A DNA stretch of 64,000 nucleotides from Cyanobacteria bacterium UBA2566 (GCA_002340255.1 DDLS01000118.1:1-64000); one strand, 5' to 3'; positions 1 to 8,049 are shown, counted from the stretch's first letter. Notes: generated from the letters alone by a model not told the origin. Translations and numbers: made by a program.

Positions 1-23
1 AATGGGTCTAAAACCCCGTCCTT

Positions 24-425
24 CTAGGACGGCTTTTCTTGTTCTCTAATGTACTGCTTTAGAACTTCTATTGGCACGCCTTCAATGGAGCTAACAAAAT
101 AGCTAGGACTCCAGAGGGCATCTTTTCCATAGGGTTTAGGGTAGCCAGCTTGACCATATCGACGACTAGAAACGCCTTTAAGGGCATTCACCATCTGAGA
201 GATAGAAAGCTTAGGTGGGTACTCAATCAGCGCGTGAATATGGTCAGACTCTCCATTGAATTCGAGTATCTGAAAATCCATTTTCTTAGCCACTTCATTA
301 AAAGACTTTCCAATAATTGCAAGGCTTTCAGCAGTGAACACAGCCCTACGATACTTGGTCACACAAACCAAGTGAACTTTAAGGCTTGAAATACTGTGTC
401 TTTCCTTGCGTAAATTGGTTGTCAT
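24..425 (-). CDS. tnpA: IS200/IS605 transposase TnpA (Y1 HUH endonuclease)
   Basis: This 133-residue protein is the normal length for the REP/IS200-type transposase that cuts and joins single-stranded DNA at the subterminal hairpins. The HUH metal site is visible as DHIHALIEY (residues about 61-69), and the catalytic tyrosine is the one in the C-terminal helix VLKQYIREQ. It starts with ATG and is divergent from tnpB with about 50 bp between the start codons. The reading frame looks intact, so this copy could still be active and could mobilise the broken tnpB next to it. Confidence 0.93.
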   Translation of the reverse strand: MTTNLRKERHSISSLKVHLVCVTKYRRAVFTAESLAIIGKSFNEVAKKMDFQILEFNGESDHIHALIEYPPKLSISQMVNALKGVSSRRYGQAGYPKPYGKDALWSPSYFVSSIEGVPIEVLKQYIREQEKPS

Positions 426-476
426 TCTCTGTAGACCAAGCTAGAATGAGTTTACAGACCAATTCTAGCACAAGCC

Positions 477-1658
477 ATGAAAACCAGATATAAATACCGT
501 TTCTATCCAACTGACCAACAGCAACAAAGTTTAGCTCAGTTGTTTGGTTGTGTTCGGGTGGTGTGGAACGACGCTTTAGCTTTCAGTAAGTCCGATAAAT
601 ACCCTGGGTACAACAAACTTTCCGCGATGTTGACTCAGGCAAAGAAGACTGAGGCTAGAAGTTGGTTGTCTGGTGTTTCATCCGTTCCGTTGCAGCAGTC
701 TCTTAAGCAGTTGGAAACCGCCTACAAGAACTATTTCAATTCCTTAAAGGGAAAGCGAAAAAGTAAAAAAGTGGGTCAACCCAAGTTTAAGAAGAAGACA
801 TACGATCAGTCTGCAACGTTCACAAAAGCAGCGTTTTCTATCAAAGAAAGAGGTGTGTTTTTAGCTAAAATTGGCAATCTAAAACCAATTGGGTCTAGAG
901 AGTTGCCGTCTAGTCCAAGTTCTGTAACAGTCATCAAAGATTGTTCTAACCGCTATTTTCTGAGCTTTGTGGTAGAAACTGAACCCGTTCATGTCGATGC
1001 GAAAAACCAAAGTATCGGAATCGATTTAGGGATCAAGACATTTGCTGTAATGTCTGATGGCTCTAAGGCTGTCAGCCCTGACTACTCAAAGGTAGATCGC
1101 AAAATTCGCCAGCTTCAGAAGAAACTAGCTCGTCAGCAAAAAGGCTCAAACCGGAGAAACAACACTCGTCTTCAGATTGCTAGACTACACAATCGTATTT
1201 CAGATACTCGCCAAGATTTCTTGCACCAACTATCTACGAAGCTTGTTCGTGAAAACCAAACGATTGTCTTAGAAGATCTGAACGTATCAGGCATGGTAAA
1301 GAATCGCAAGCTTGCAAGGTCTATTAGTTTGCAAGGTTGGAGAGAGTTTAGAACGCTCTGTGAGGCAAAATCTCAGAAGTTTGACAGAGAGTTTCACCTC
1401 ATCAATCGATGGGAACCGACTAGCCAGATTTGTTCTAAGTGCGGCTACAAATAGGGCAAGCTCGATCTAAAAATTCGGTTGGTTCGATGCCTAAATTGTG
1501 GCACTGAACACGACCGAGATGAGAATGCAGCAAAAAACATAGAACGAAGTCGCCATAGGGCATTGGGAGACTCTAAACGGACGCAGAGACAGAGTAAGAC
1601 TACTTCGGTAGCATCAGTCAGTGAAGCGTTAAGAATCACCGTGGCTTCAGCCCGGTGA
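477..1658 (+). pseudogene. tnpB: IS605 TnpB/OrfB RNA-guided nuclease gene, interrupted by in-frame TAG
   Basis: TnpB is the RuvC-type, omega-RNA-guided nuclease of IS200/IS605 elements. The first 325 codons are continuous and show the N-terminal helical region, the first RuvC Asp (D183 in GIDLGIKTF), the Glu (E266 in IVLEDLNV) and the first half of the zinc ribbon (CSKCGYK). A TAG at 1452-1454 follows. The same frame continues without further stops to TGA at 1656-1658 and supplies the second CxxC (CLNCG) and the last RuvC motif HDRDENAAKNI (DRD at codons 346-348). The full frame would be 393 residues, a normal TnpB length. Without readthrough the product lacks a catalytic Asp and half of the zinc ribbon, so it should be inactive. 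Confidence 0.88.
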
Positions 1659-1660
1659 GT
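1630..1660 (+). ncRNA. Right-end hairpin / probable omega-RNA scaffold 3' end
   Basis: At the 3' end of tnpB the sequence folds into an imperfect hairpin: CACCG (1637-1641) pairs with CGGTG (1653-1657), with GGC/GCC inside and a TTCA loop. In IS605-type elements the guide RNA scaffold overlaps the tnpB 3' end and the right end, and the bases just outside the element serve as guide. Only the hairpin is seen here; the RNA itself is inferred from the family. Confidence 0.45.
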
Positions 1661-1692
1661 ATGTCAATTCGTAGTTCCATACAACACAAACC

Positions 1693-2565
1693 ATGAATCA
1701 ACAACTCGCTTTTTTAGGACTTGGAGTTATGGGCGGGCCTATGAGTGCTAACCTGGCTCGTGCCGGATATCCGATTAAAGGGTGGAATCGTACCCCCGAT
1801 CGCCCAGGGGTAAGGGCGGCTCTAGAGGCAGGTGTAGAGATCGTTTCCTCCATTCAAGAAACTGTAGCTACAGCAGATGTGATTTTCTCCTGTGTGGGTG
1901 ATGTCCCCGATGTGGAGGAAGTCCTATGTGGCCCGGGCGGTGTGGCAGAATGGGCGAGACCAGGGACTCTGGTGGTGGATATGAGTACCATTGGCCCGAA
2001 TGCCGCTCAGGCGATCGCCCAAACCTTATCCACTAAATCACTCCGATTTTTAGATGCTCCCGTCTCTGGGGGAGATATTGGGGCACAAAACGGCACATTA
2101 ACAATTATGGTCGGAGGTAGTGAAGCTGATTTTAACGAATGCTTACCCTTCTTTGAAGTCATGGGAAAATCTATCCATCTCTGCGGCCCGGTTGGCAGTG
2201 GACAAGCGGTTAAACTCTGTAATCAAGTCTTATGCTCGGCCAATCTCATCGGTTTATGCGAAGCCATAAAACTGGCCCAAAAACAGAAGATCGATCCCAA
2301 TTTAATCGTTGAAGTTTGTAGGGGTGGTGCGGCTGGCTCTTGGGCGCTCTCCAATCTCGGCCCTAAAATTAATCAGTCTGATTTTGCTCCTGGTTTCGCC
2401 ATTAAGCATATCTTAAAAGATTTACGCTTGGTTTTAGAAATGATTGAAGCCGAAGATTTCCCAGGTACTGAGTTAGCCAATCAGCATTTTAAGAGTGTTG
2501 AGAAGCTAGATAATGGGGGAGAATTGGGCACTCAGGCAATGATGAAAATCTATCACCCTTCTTGA
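1693..2565 (+). CDS. NAD(P)-dependent 3-hydroxyisobutyrate dehydrogenase family reductase
   Basis: This 290-residue protein belongs to the beta-hydroxyacid dehydrogenase family (3-hydroxyisobutyrate dehydrogenase, tartronate semialdehyde reductase, glyoxylate/succinic semialdehyde reductase). The N-terminal Rossmann motif LGLGVMGGPMSANL is followed by the substrate-binding segment DAPVSGG (about residues 121-127) and the catalytic-lysine region GSGQAVKLCNQ (about 165-178). The length matches the family. Family members in cyanobacteria often reduce glyoxylate or succinic semialdehyde, but the substrate cannot be decided from the sequence. It starts 35 bp beyond the IS605 element as a single gene. 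Soluble cytoplasmic enzyme. Confidence 0.9.
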   Translation: MNQQLAFLGLGVMGGPMSANLARAGYPIKGWNRTPDRPGVRAALEAGVEIVSSIQETVATADVIFSCVGDVPDVEEVLCGPGGVAEWARPGTLVVDMSTIGPNAAQAIAQTLSTKSLRFLDAPVSGGDIGAQNGTLTIMVGGSEADFNECLPFFEVMGKSIHLCGPVGSGQAVKLCNQVLCSANLIGLCEAIKLAQKQKIDPNLIVEVCRGGAAGSWALSNLGPKINQSDFAPGFAIKHILKDLRLVLEMIEAEDFPGTELANQHFKSVEKLDNGGELGTQAMMKIYHPS

Positions 2566-2786
2566 GGAGTGGACTTGAGAAATACATACACCTGTTCTTC
2601 TCTAAAAAACTGTTCTTTTAGCGATCGCCTCTAGGCTCTTCCCGATACCCAAACGGGCGTTAGATTAGCATAGATTGAGTTAAGGATAACTGTACCCTAT
2701 GCCTATACCCTTCGACAGCGAAGATAAGGAATAGGGGGAGATATTCTTGCTGCTATCACTCTTAATGGCCTACTATCACCTCCTAT

Positions 2787-5186
2787 ATGTCATCACCACC
2801 CCCACAACGCCCTTCCTTAACGGCGGGGTTAGCAGCACTCAAGCGTCAAGAGTACGATCTCGCGATCGCCCACTTAAACGGCGTTTATACCAATGAATCA
2901 GAGGGCATTCGCAAAAGACGCGCTCAACAGGGATTAGTTATTGCTTATCGTAAAGTGGGTCAAGGGCAACAAGCACTTAATTTATGCCACTTACTCACCT
3001 ACAGCCCCGATGCACCGTTCCAAAACTGGGCAAAAAAAACCTTACCTAAACTCAAGCGCCAGTTCCCCGATCTGGAGCCATCCAAGACCATGTCTCCCGA
3101 CGATCCCACAGATGCTTTATCTGTTTCTCCTCCTCCGATTCCCAAAACGGAAGTGAAAGAACCAAATAACCGTTTTTCTGTTCCTTCTGCTGCCCCAGAA
3201 GTGAGAACCTGGAAAAACGCTGGACGTGCTAAACGATTGGGCACTCTCCCGAAAACCTCGAAACTGGGATCGGATATTCGTTGGTTATGGGGTTTGCAAG
3301 GAATAACGGCGATCGCCTTTTTTGGCTGGATGGTGACTGTCATTGAGATCAGCTTTTCCCTTGTCCAGTACCTGCTTTTGAAACTGCCCTTTCTCAGCCC
3401 TTGGCAAATTCTCTATCAAGACCCCACGTTATTCCTATTCATCTTCTCATTATTAATTTTTATCGCTTCTCCAGTTTTGCTCTCTGTCCTGCTCAAAAAA
3501 GGGTATGAATTAGAACCCCTAAACCTGGAGCATCTCAAAACCATCCGGCCAGAATCAGCGACCCTAATTCAACGCTGTTGTCGTCAACGGAAACTTCCCC
3601 AACCTACACTGGGTATTTTACCCACTTCGTTGCCCCTAATTTTTACATATATCCAATACCCGATCGGTCACTTGCGCCCTACCGGTCATGTGGTTATTTC
3701 TCAGGGAATGCTCGATCGCTTGGAAGATGATGAACTCGCTATCTTTTACGCAACCCAACTGGCTCACATTCTGAACTGGGATTTTCTCTTGCTTTCAGCT
3801 TGTGTCTGTTTCCTGCAACTTCCCTATACTCTATATTGGTCAGTCTCTAAGTTAGGTGAGCGTTTGGCCGATCGCCTGGATATCCCTCTGCTAGAACTAA
3901 TCGTCAGAGGCTTATCTACTCTCTTAGCAAATCTCAGTTATACCTACTATCATCTGTTCCGTCTGCCCTTACTGCTGCTCTCTCGATGGCGACTGCTTTA
4001 TAGTGATGCCAGCGCAGTAAGTCTCACCGGAGACCCGAATGCACTTACCCGTGGATTGTTGAAACTGGCACAAAGTTGGCACAGGGGAATTATGCAGACA
4101 TCTACTGTGCCGGAAGTTGTAGAACGCTTCGATCTCTTGCTTCCCCTAGGGGTGGAACAGGCGATCGCGATCGGTAATCTAACCCCGAATCAACCCTTTG
4201 AAAGTGTTCTGCAATGGGATTTACACAATCTCTATCGCTACGGAGTTACCCTACTGAGTAGTCATGGACGATTGGGCGATCGCCTGCAACGGTTAACGGA
4301 TTTAGCCCGATTTTTCCGCTTAGAAACGGAGTTGGATTTACCGTTTATCCCTCCTCGTCGCTTCTCTTTATCGTCAGATTTTACCCAATGGCTAACCACC
4401 CAGATGAATTTCAGTTTAGAAACCGAGTTACGTCTGCCCTTTTCCTCTCCCATTCGGCTCTCTTTACCTTCAACTTTACCTGAATGGCTGAAAACGGCGA
4501 TTAATTTGATTGTTGCCACTTCGATCTTTGTTAATAATAGTCTCCCCTTATTTCCTCGCGCTCTGTGTCAAGCGTTCATTGTGGGGATCGGGTTTCGTCT
4601 GGTGTTGATGCTTGTGGGAGCGATCGCCTATTTTTTCTATGTGGGTCAATTGGTTTGGCTCTCCCAAGATCAGGATGGGGATTTAATCACCGCTTGTTAT
4701 TTCATTAGTTTGAGCCTGATCCTAATGCTTCAGATCAATCGCTATTATCCGGAAGTGCGTCCCCTCCAAGATCAGCGCATTGATCGCTCAGAATCCTTCG
4801 CTAAGTTCCAAATCGACGCTACTTTAACTCCTCAAAAACGCCAAATTATGCGCTTACAGGGCAAACTCTTGGGACGGCGTGGGGTTCATAATGGTTTAGG
4901 ACAGACGTTAATCCTACACACTTCTGCGGGGTTGATTCGTTTACGCCATTGCCCCTGTGTGAGTATTTTTGGGGATTGGGGGATTAACCCTATTTGCCCC
5001 AAAGATTTGATCGGTCAGTCTGTGAAGGTGGGGGGCTGGTTGCATCGGGGGGCTGATGTAGCTATAGATTTGGCCTATTTGGAGGGGCGATCGCAACTGC
5101 AAGCCAATAGCTATCATCCCCTACTCCTGTCTTTACTAGCAATCTCCTTTGGACTTTGGGGCGCTTATCTGGTTTTTCAGACCTAA
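2787..5186 (+). CDS. Large membrane M48-like protein with degenerate zinc site (pseudopeptidase)
   Basis: This 799-residue protein has a TPR-like N-terminus (about residues 10-95), a polar linker, two transmembrane segments (about 165-240), an M48-type peptidase core and further membrane segments near 585-660. In active M48 enzymes the core carries HExxH. Here the aligned stretch reads ATQLAH (residues 322-327), so the first His is Thr, the Glu is Gln, and only the last His remains. The downstream segment SRWRLLYSDASA, where family members carry the third zinc ligand Glu, lacks that Glu too. The surrounding M48 signatures (LEDDELA before it, LTGDPNALTRGLLKLA after it) are well kept, so fold and membrane placement are probably retained without proteolysis. 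The C-terminal ~120 residues are unassigned. Confidence 0.8.
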   Translation: MSSPPPQRPSLTAGLAALKRQEYDLAIAHLNGVYTNESEGIRKRRAQQGLVIAYRKVGQGQQALNLCHLLTYSPDAPFQNWAKKTLPKLKRQFPDLEPSKTMSPDDPTDALSVSPPPIPKTEVKEPNNRFSVPSAAPEVRTWKNAGRAKRLGTLPKTSKLGSDIRWLWGLQGITAIAFFGWMVTVIEISFSLVQYLLLKLPFLSPWQILYQDPTLFLFIFSLLIFIASPVLLSVLLKKGYELEPLNLEHLKTIRPESATLIQRCCRQRKLPQPTLGILPTSLPLIFTYIQYPIGHLRPTGHVVISQGMLDRLEDDELAIFYATQLAHILNWDFLLLSACVCFLQLPYTLYWSVSKLGERLADRLDIPLLELIVRGLSTLLANLSYTYYHLFRLPLLLLSRWRLLYSDASAVSLTGDPNALTRGLLKLAQSWHRGIMQTSTVPEVVERFDLLLPLGVEQAIAIGNLTPNQPFESVLQWDLHNLYRYGVTLLSSHGRLGDRLQRLTDLARFFRLETELDLPFIPPRRFSLSSDFTQWLTTQMNFSLETELRLPFSSPIRLSLPSTLPEWLKTAINLIVATSIFVNNSLPLFPRALCQAFIVGIGFRLVLMLVGAIAYFFYVGQLVWLSQDQDGDLITACYFISLSLILMLQINRYYPEVRPLQDQRIDRSESFAKFQIDATLTPQKRQIMRLQGKLLGRRGVHNGLGQTLILHTSAGLIRLRHCPCVSIFGDWGINPICPKDLIGQSVKVGGWLHRGADVAIDLAYLEGRSQLQANSYHPLLLSLLAISFGLWGAYLVFQT

Positions 5187-5219
5187 TGTAAAGAAATTTT
5201 GCGAGATTTCAATTTATGT

Positions 5220-5237
5220 GTTACATTTCTTAACAAG
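5220..5237 (+). promoter_or_regulatory. Candidate HLR1-type RpaB box
   Basis: Two imperfect 8-bp direct repeats, GTTACATT (5220-5227) and TTAACAAG (5230-5237), are separated by two bases. This is the layout of HLR1, the site bound by the redox/high-light regulator RpaB in cyanobacteria. It lies directly before the candidate small RNA. The second half deviates from consensus at one position. Assignment is by eye. Confidence 0.4.
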
Positions 5238-5365
5238 AAGGCTCAAGCCAGAACAGTCAATCAACCTGGCGATCAACAACGCAAGTGCAAGGTGGACTGC
5301 TTTGGAATCATGTGTTCTTCCTCCCAACACAGCAAGTTAACCAGCCGCATAACCGGCTGGTTTTT
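5238..5365 (+). ncRNA. Candidate trans-acting small RNA, possibly PsrR1-like
   Basis: The 5187-5503 gap holds no convincing gene but ends in an intrinsic terminator (5339-5365). Just before it, TGTGTT (5311-5316) pairs perfectly with AACACA (5326-5331), leaving the nine-base loop CTTCCTCCC, complementary to a Shine-Dalgarno sequence. A candidate HLR1 box precedes the region. An RNA of about 120-130 nt with an exposed anti-SD loop, a terminator and an RpaB-type box resembles PsrR1, the RpaB-controlled RNA that blocks translation of photosystem I mRNAs. The 5' end is a guess, and the PsrR1 name is inference. Short open frames here lack convincing ribosome binding sites and overlap the terminator. 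Confidence 0.5.
5339..5365 (+). terminator. Rho-independent terminator
   Basis: A perfect 9-bp stem AACCAGCCG (5339-5347) / CGGCTGGTT (5354-5362) with a six-base loop is followed by TTT. It ends the candidate small RNA and would also stop readthrough from the M48-like gene. Confidence 0.85.
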
Positions 5366-5502
5366 ACTATCTGTTAGCCATAGGATTAAGAAAATTTCTG
5401 AACAAGGGGATGACAAAATCCTGGACTTAAGGGTAAAATAATTGAGTTTTGGGTAGCTCCATCTGCCAAAACGTGATAGGTTAAATATGGCATGAAGTAA
5501 AC

Positions 5503-5646
5503 ATGGTAGAGCCACCTAAAAAATATAAATATGTGCTCGATAGCGATAGGAATACCCGGAAAATTTACAGTGACTCCAAAGGGAAAACCTGGCTCTTCCT
5601 TTTCCGAGTCTTCGGAATCGATAAAGCCTGCCATGAGACTCAATGA
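5503..5646 (+). CDS. Possible 47-residue small protein
   Basis: An ATG at 5503 opens a 47-codon frame ending in TGA at 5644-5646. The product would be basic at the start (MVEPPKKYKYVLD) with one short hydrophobic stretch (TWLFLFRVFGI). No family is recognised and the ribosome binding site is weak. It lies between the candidate small RNA and the Rbp gene, in an otherwise empty stretch, and may be chance. Confidence 0.25.
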   Translation: MVEPPKKYKYVLDSDRNTRKIYSDSKGKTWLFLFRVFGIDKACHETQ

Positions 5647-5812
5647 GCAACGTGATGCCTAACCCAATCCTAATAGTAAAGGTTTACCAACGAGGTGAAT
5701 ATTTTACTGTGTTTACCCATCATCCTCAGTCTACTGAATGCCCGCTTGGTGTTCAGGACGCTAGGTCATGCCATATCTATGTCAACTCAGACTAAATAGG
5801 GAGGTCTTATCA

Positions 5813-6274
5813 ATGTCTGTTCGGTTATACGTTGGTAACTTACCGAAAGAAACGGAAAAGCAAGAGCTAGAAGCCATTTTTGCTGAAACAGAACCCAAAG
5901 TTTCCACTAAGGTCATTACAGACCGTAAGACCGGTAAGTGTCGCGGATTTGGGTTTGTCACGGTCAAAAATGAAGAGCAAGCCGATCAAATTATTGAGCA
6001 ATTTAATGGTTATCTGCTCAAAGAATGTCCCCTTAAGATCGAGAAAGCCCAGCCTCGGAACAAAGGTAAAGAGGGAGGCAGCGCAGAAGGTGGGGCAGCC
6101 TCTAGCGCTCCTACTGCCAGTTCAAGCGGTGGTGGAAACCGTAAGAAAAATAAATCCAAGAAAAGCACCTCTAGCCCCAGCCAAGATACGGGTTCCATTC
6201 AACCCGATCCTCGTTGGGCTGCGGATCTGGAAAAACTCAAAGAACTGCTGGCAACGCAAACCACTAAAAGTTAG
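5813..6274 (+). CDS. RRM-type RNA-binding protein (cyanobacterial Rbp, Rbp3-like)
   Basis: A 153-residue protein with one RNA-recognition motif in residues 1-82: RNP2 is RLYVGNL and RNP1 is KCRGFGFVTV. A low-complexity Gly/Ser/Lys linker follows, then a short C-terminal segment DPRWAADLEKLKELL. Most cyanobacterial Rbps are about 90-100 residues with a Gly-rich tail; a longer tail ending in a conserved helix is typical of the Rbp3 type, which in Synechocystis is linked to localisation of photosystem mRNAs near thylakoids. The start at 5813 is preferred over an upstream ATG at 5768 because GGGAGG lies just before it and RRM homology begins at once. The Rbp3 assignment is tentative. Confidence 0.88.
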   Translation: MSVRLYVGNLPKETEKQELEAIFAETEPKVSTKVITDRKTGKCRGFGFVTVKNEEQADQIIEQFNGYLLKECPLKIEKAQPRNKGKEGGSAEGGAASSAPTASSSGGGNRKKNKSKKSTSSPSQDTGSIQPDPRWAADLEKLKELLATQTTKS

Positions 6275-6303
6275 TCGCGTTTTACCAGCAGAGTTGACTT
6301 ATA

Positions 6304-6330
6304 AAGGTAAAGGACTAAATCCTTTACCTT
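6304..6330. terminator. Bidirectional terminator hairpin between rbp and the receiver gene
   Basis: A perfect 11-bp stem (6304-6314 with 6320-6330) with the five-base loop CTAAA is followed by GATTTTCTTT on the plus strand. It sits between two convergent genes and contains the TAA stop codon of the minus-strand receiver gene (6324-6326). Confidence 0.8.
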
Positions 6331-6800
6331 GATTTTCTTTGATCGATAAAACCTTGGACAATACCTTGTATGGTTTGGGAATCAAAAGGCTTAGTCAGAT
6401 ACTGGGTTGCCCCAGCAAGTTGCCCTTGGACTTTATCAAATGGACTATCCCGCGCAGTCACCATCACAATCGGCAGAGATTGAAACTCAGGGATACTGCG
6501 AATGGTACGGCACAGTTCCAAACCATCAACCCCTGGCATAGAAACATCAAGTAAAAGAACAGCGATGGATTCGTTATAAATTAAATTTAAGGCATCTACA
6601 GCATTATCAGCGACTAAAACCTCTACTCCTTGATCTTGGAGTGCATTTTGAATCGATTTTTGGACGATCGCACTGTCATCAACGGCGAGGATTTTAGGGG
6701 GAGATGGCGGAGTTGTGAACAACACGGTTGCCTCATCACGTACAGATTCAGGGACTCCCACAAGGGAAATTCGGGTAAATTGGGGGAATTTTTCAGTCAA
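6324..6800 (-). CDS. Stand-alone response regulator receiver protein
   Basis: This CheY-like protein has about 158 residues. The receiver domain fills residues 36-155: the acidic pair VDD near the start, the phospho-acceptor Asp in LLLDVSMPG, Thr in MVTARD and Lys in YLTKPF are all present. There is no output domain, so it should act through protein-protein contact in a phosphorelay. No ATG is available upstream of the domain before a stop codon; the frame opens with TTG at 6800, and a GTG 13 codons later is an alternative start. The N-terminal ~35 residues have no recognised function. Its partner kinase is not evident next to it, but two hybrid kinases lie at 13-19 kb. Confidence 0.88.
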   Translation of the reverse strand: MTEKFPQFTRISLVGVPESVRDEATVLFTTPPSPPKILAVDDSAIVQKSIQNALQDQGVEVLVADNAVDALNLIYNESIAVLLLDVSMPGVDGLELCRTIRSIPEFQSLPIVMVTARDSPFDKVQGQLAGATQYLTKPFDSQTIQGIVQGFIDQRKSR

Positions 6801-6852
6801 ACCCTTGACAAACCCCTAGCACTTAAGGTTATCATATCAAAGGTAAAGCCAA

Positions 6853-6924
6853 TGGGGTGTAGCCAAGCGGTAAGGCAGCGGGTTTTGGTCCCGCCATTCC
6901 TAGGTTCGAATCCTAGCACCCCAG
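6853..6924 (+). tRNA. trnQ: tRNA-Gln (anticodon TTG)
   Basis: The cloverleaf is complete: acceptor stem TGGGGTG/CACCCCA, D arm, anticodon stem GCGGG/CCCGC with the seven-base loop TTTTGGT giving anticodon TTG, and T arm CTAGG-TTCGAAT-CCTAG. The discriminator base is G. CCA is not encoded. Confidence 0.97.
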
Positions 6925-6957
6925 TTTAAATTCGTAGCTTACATACTATGACTCTCG

Positions 6958-6982
6958 CCTAGGAATGGCGGGATAAAAACCC
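6958..6982 (-). repeat. Inverted partial copy of tRNA-Gln (25 bp, 23 identical)
   Basis: Read on the minus strand this segment matches tRNA positions 6880-6904 (the 3' half of the anticodon stem-loop, the variable region and the start of the T arm) at 23 of 25 bases. The two differences fall in the anticodon loop. The spacing to the tRNA end is 33 bp. A transcript through both could fold back on the tRNA. Confidence 0.75.
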
Positions 6983-7228
6983 ACTGATTTGCCTAAAACC
7001 GGACTAAAATCTACCTAAACTCATCCTATACGACTCCAAAACAGTGCAAGGCAAATAGATCATAGCAATAGAGAAAACTTATGGATGGAAGCATTGCCAT
7101 AGCATTTCATCAACAAACCAATCACATGACCATCACATAAACATCACCTATGGATGAAGAGAAAATCATAGAGGAGGATCGAATGTTATATAATATGGGT
7201 ATCACAAAGAGGGAGCAGGAAAGTTATA

Positions 7229-7247
7229 TACAGTGCTTTGCGCTGTA
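7229..7247. repeat. Small palindromic repeat, TTCG/TTTG-loop type
   Basis: TACAGTGCTTTGCGCTGTA is nearly palindromic and has relatives at 8382, 22562, 36493, 50242, 53268 and 58250. It lies just upstream of the IS630-like fragment. Confidence 0.6.
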
Positions 7248-7286
7248 ATGGTGTACCCTGAAGAAAAAGAGGCTATGGAGGAGCTA

Positions 7287-7481
7287 ATGAAAGCATACAG
7301 CCTAGATTTACGAGAGAAAATAGTCAAAGCGCATCTAGTAGAAAAGTATTCAATTAGACAAGTATCCGCTAGATTTTCAGTGAGTAAAAATTTAGTTCAC
7401 AAATTAGTAAAGCAAAAAAGAACAGAAGGAAATGCAGCAGAAGTGTTGCATGTTAGCTTAATGTCGAAAAAAAGAGGATAA
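7287..7481 (+). pseudogene. IS630-type transposase N-terminal fragment (helix-turn-helix only)
   Basis: A 64-residue frame starting at ATG 7287, with AGGAG just upstream, matches the N-terminus of IS630-type transposases: MKAYSLDLREKIV followed by the helix-turn-helix YSIRQVSARFSVSKNLVHKL. The remaining helix-turn-helix and DDE domain (normally about 250 more residues) are missing; the frame stops at 7481 and the next recognisable sequence is a different transposase. This is a remnant. Confidence 0.75.
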
Positions 7482-7494
7482 AATATGGTATTCT

Positions 7495-8049
7495 ATGCTC
7501 AAATATTCAAACAATATTCTACAAATGGTAGCGTCTTTTACAAATCTTGTCCAACCCATTCTCAAGTCATTATCTCCTCATGACTACCCAGTTCTGAACT
7601 CTCGCCTCTTCTTTGAAATCTGGTTAAACTTCGTACTCGATAGTAGTTTGACCCGTATGAGAGACTTGTTCTACCGATTGAATCATACAGGAATTAAGGT
7701 GGATATATCAACTTTCTCCAAAGCCTGTAAATCCAGAGAAGACCACAAATTATATCGTATCTATAATCAATTACTTCATCAGTTAAAAAAGAAAAATAGA
7801 GTAGAAGCTCTAACCTTATTGCCAATAGATTCAACCGTAATCACTCTGACGAGTAAACTCTTCTGGAAACCAAATTACCATCAAGTGAAGTTACTCAATG
7901 GGATCAACATAAGTCAGGGTAATCCCACAGAATGCCTGCTCAATTTTGGTCAGGAGAATGATGCCAAATTTCTTGATTATATTCCGACTATGATTGGCTA
8001 TAAGGTAAAGTTTAGGGATGGACTTTCACCCTCACGGAAATTGAGTTGT
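7495..8049 (+). pseudogene. IS4-type transposase fragment (N-terminal part)
   Basis: A frame of 199 codons from ATG 7495 resembles the N-terminal half of IS4-group transposases. The stretch LLPIDSTVITL is the first DDE Asp motif, and PNYHQVKLLNGIN is typical of what follows it. Homology fades after about residue 170 (DAKFLDYIPTMIG), and the last ~15 residues run into the downstream GST remnant in another frame. The two later catalytic acidic residues are absent, so it cannot be active. The coordinate of the break is approximate. Confidence 0.7.

Larger units (their letters stand above)
11..1667. mobile_element. IS200/IS605-family insertion sequence (tnpA and tnpB divergent)
   Basis: Two divergently oriented genes, a Y1 HUH transposase and a TnpB nuclease, are flanked by subterminal hairpins, which is the architecture of this family. 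The left hairpin has a 6-bp stem (16-21 with 27-32) overlapping the tnpA stop codon. The right hairpin has stem CACCG/CGGTG (1637-1641 with 1653-1657) and an inner GGC/GCC stem, and overlaps the tnpB stop. The element probably ends near the TCAA at 1664-1667. Exact ends are inferred; the left end may lie closer to base 1 or outside the window. There are no long terminal inverted repeats, as expected for this family. Confidence 0.75.
6925..7286. other. Gene-free stretch with an inverted partial tRNA copy
   Basis: This 360-base gap contains an inverted, near-identical copy of the anticodon-to-T-arm part of the adjacent tRNA at 6958-6982, and a palindromic repeat (7229-7247). A frame of 32 codons inside has no support. 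No gene is recognised. Confidence 0.6.

Noticed and set aside
150..389. Open frame on the plus strand inside tnpA
   Set aside because: Fully antisense to a well-supported transposase.
5149..5441. Two overlapping open frames downstream of the M48-like gene
   Set aside because: They run through the terminator and the candidate small RNA, have no ribosome binding site and show no recognisable family.
7150..7248. A 32-codon frame before the IS630-type fragment
   Set aside because: Too short, ends in the palindromic repeat, no homology recognised.
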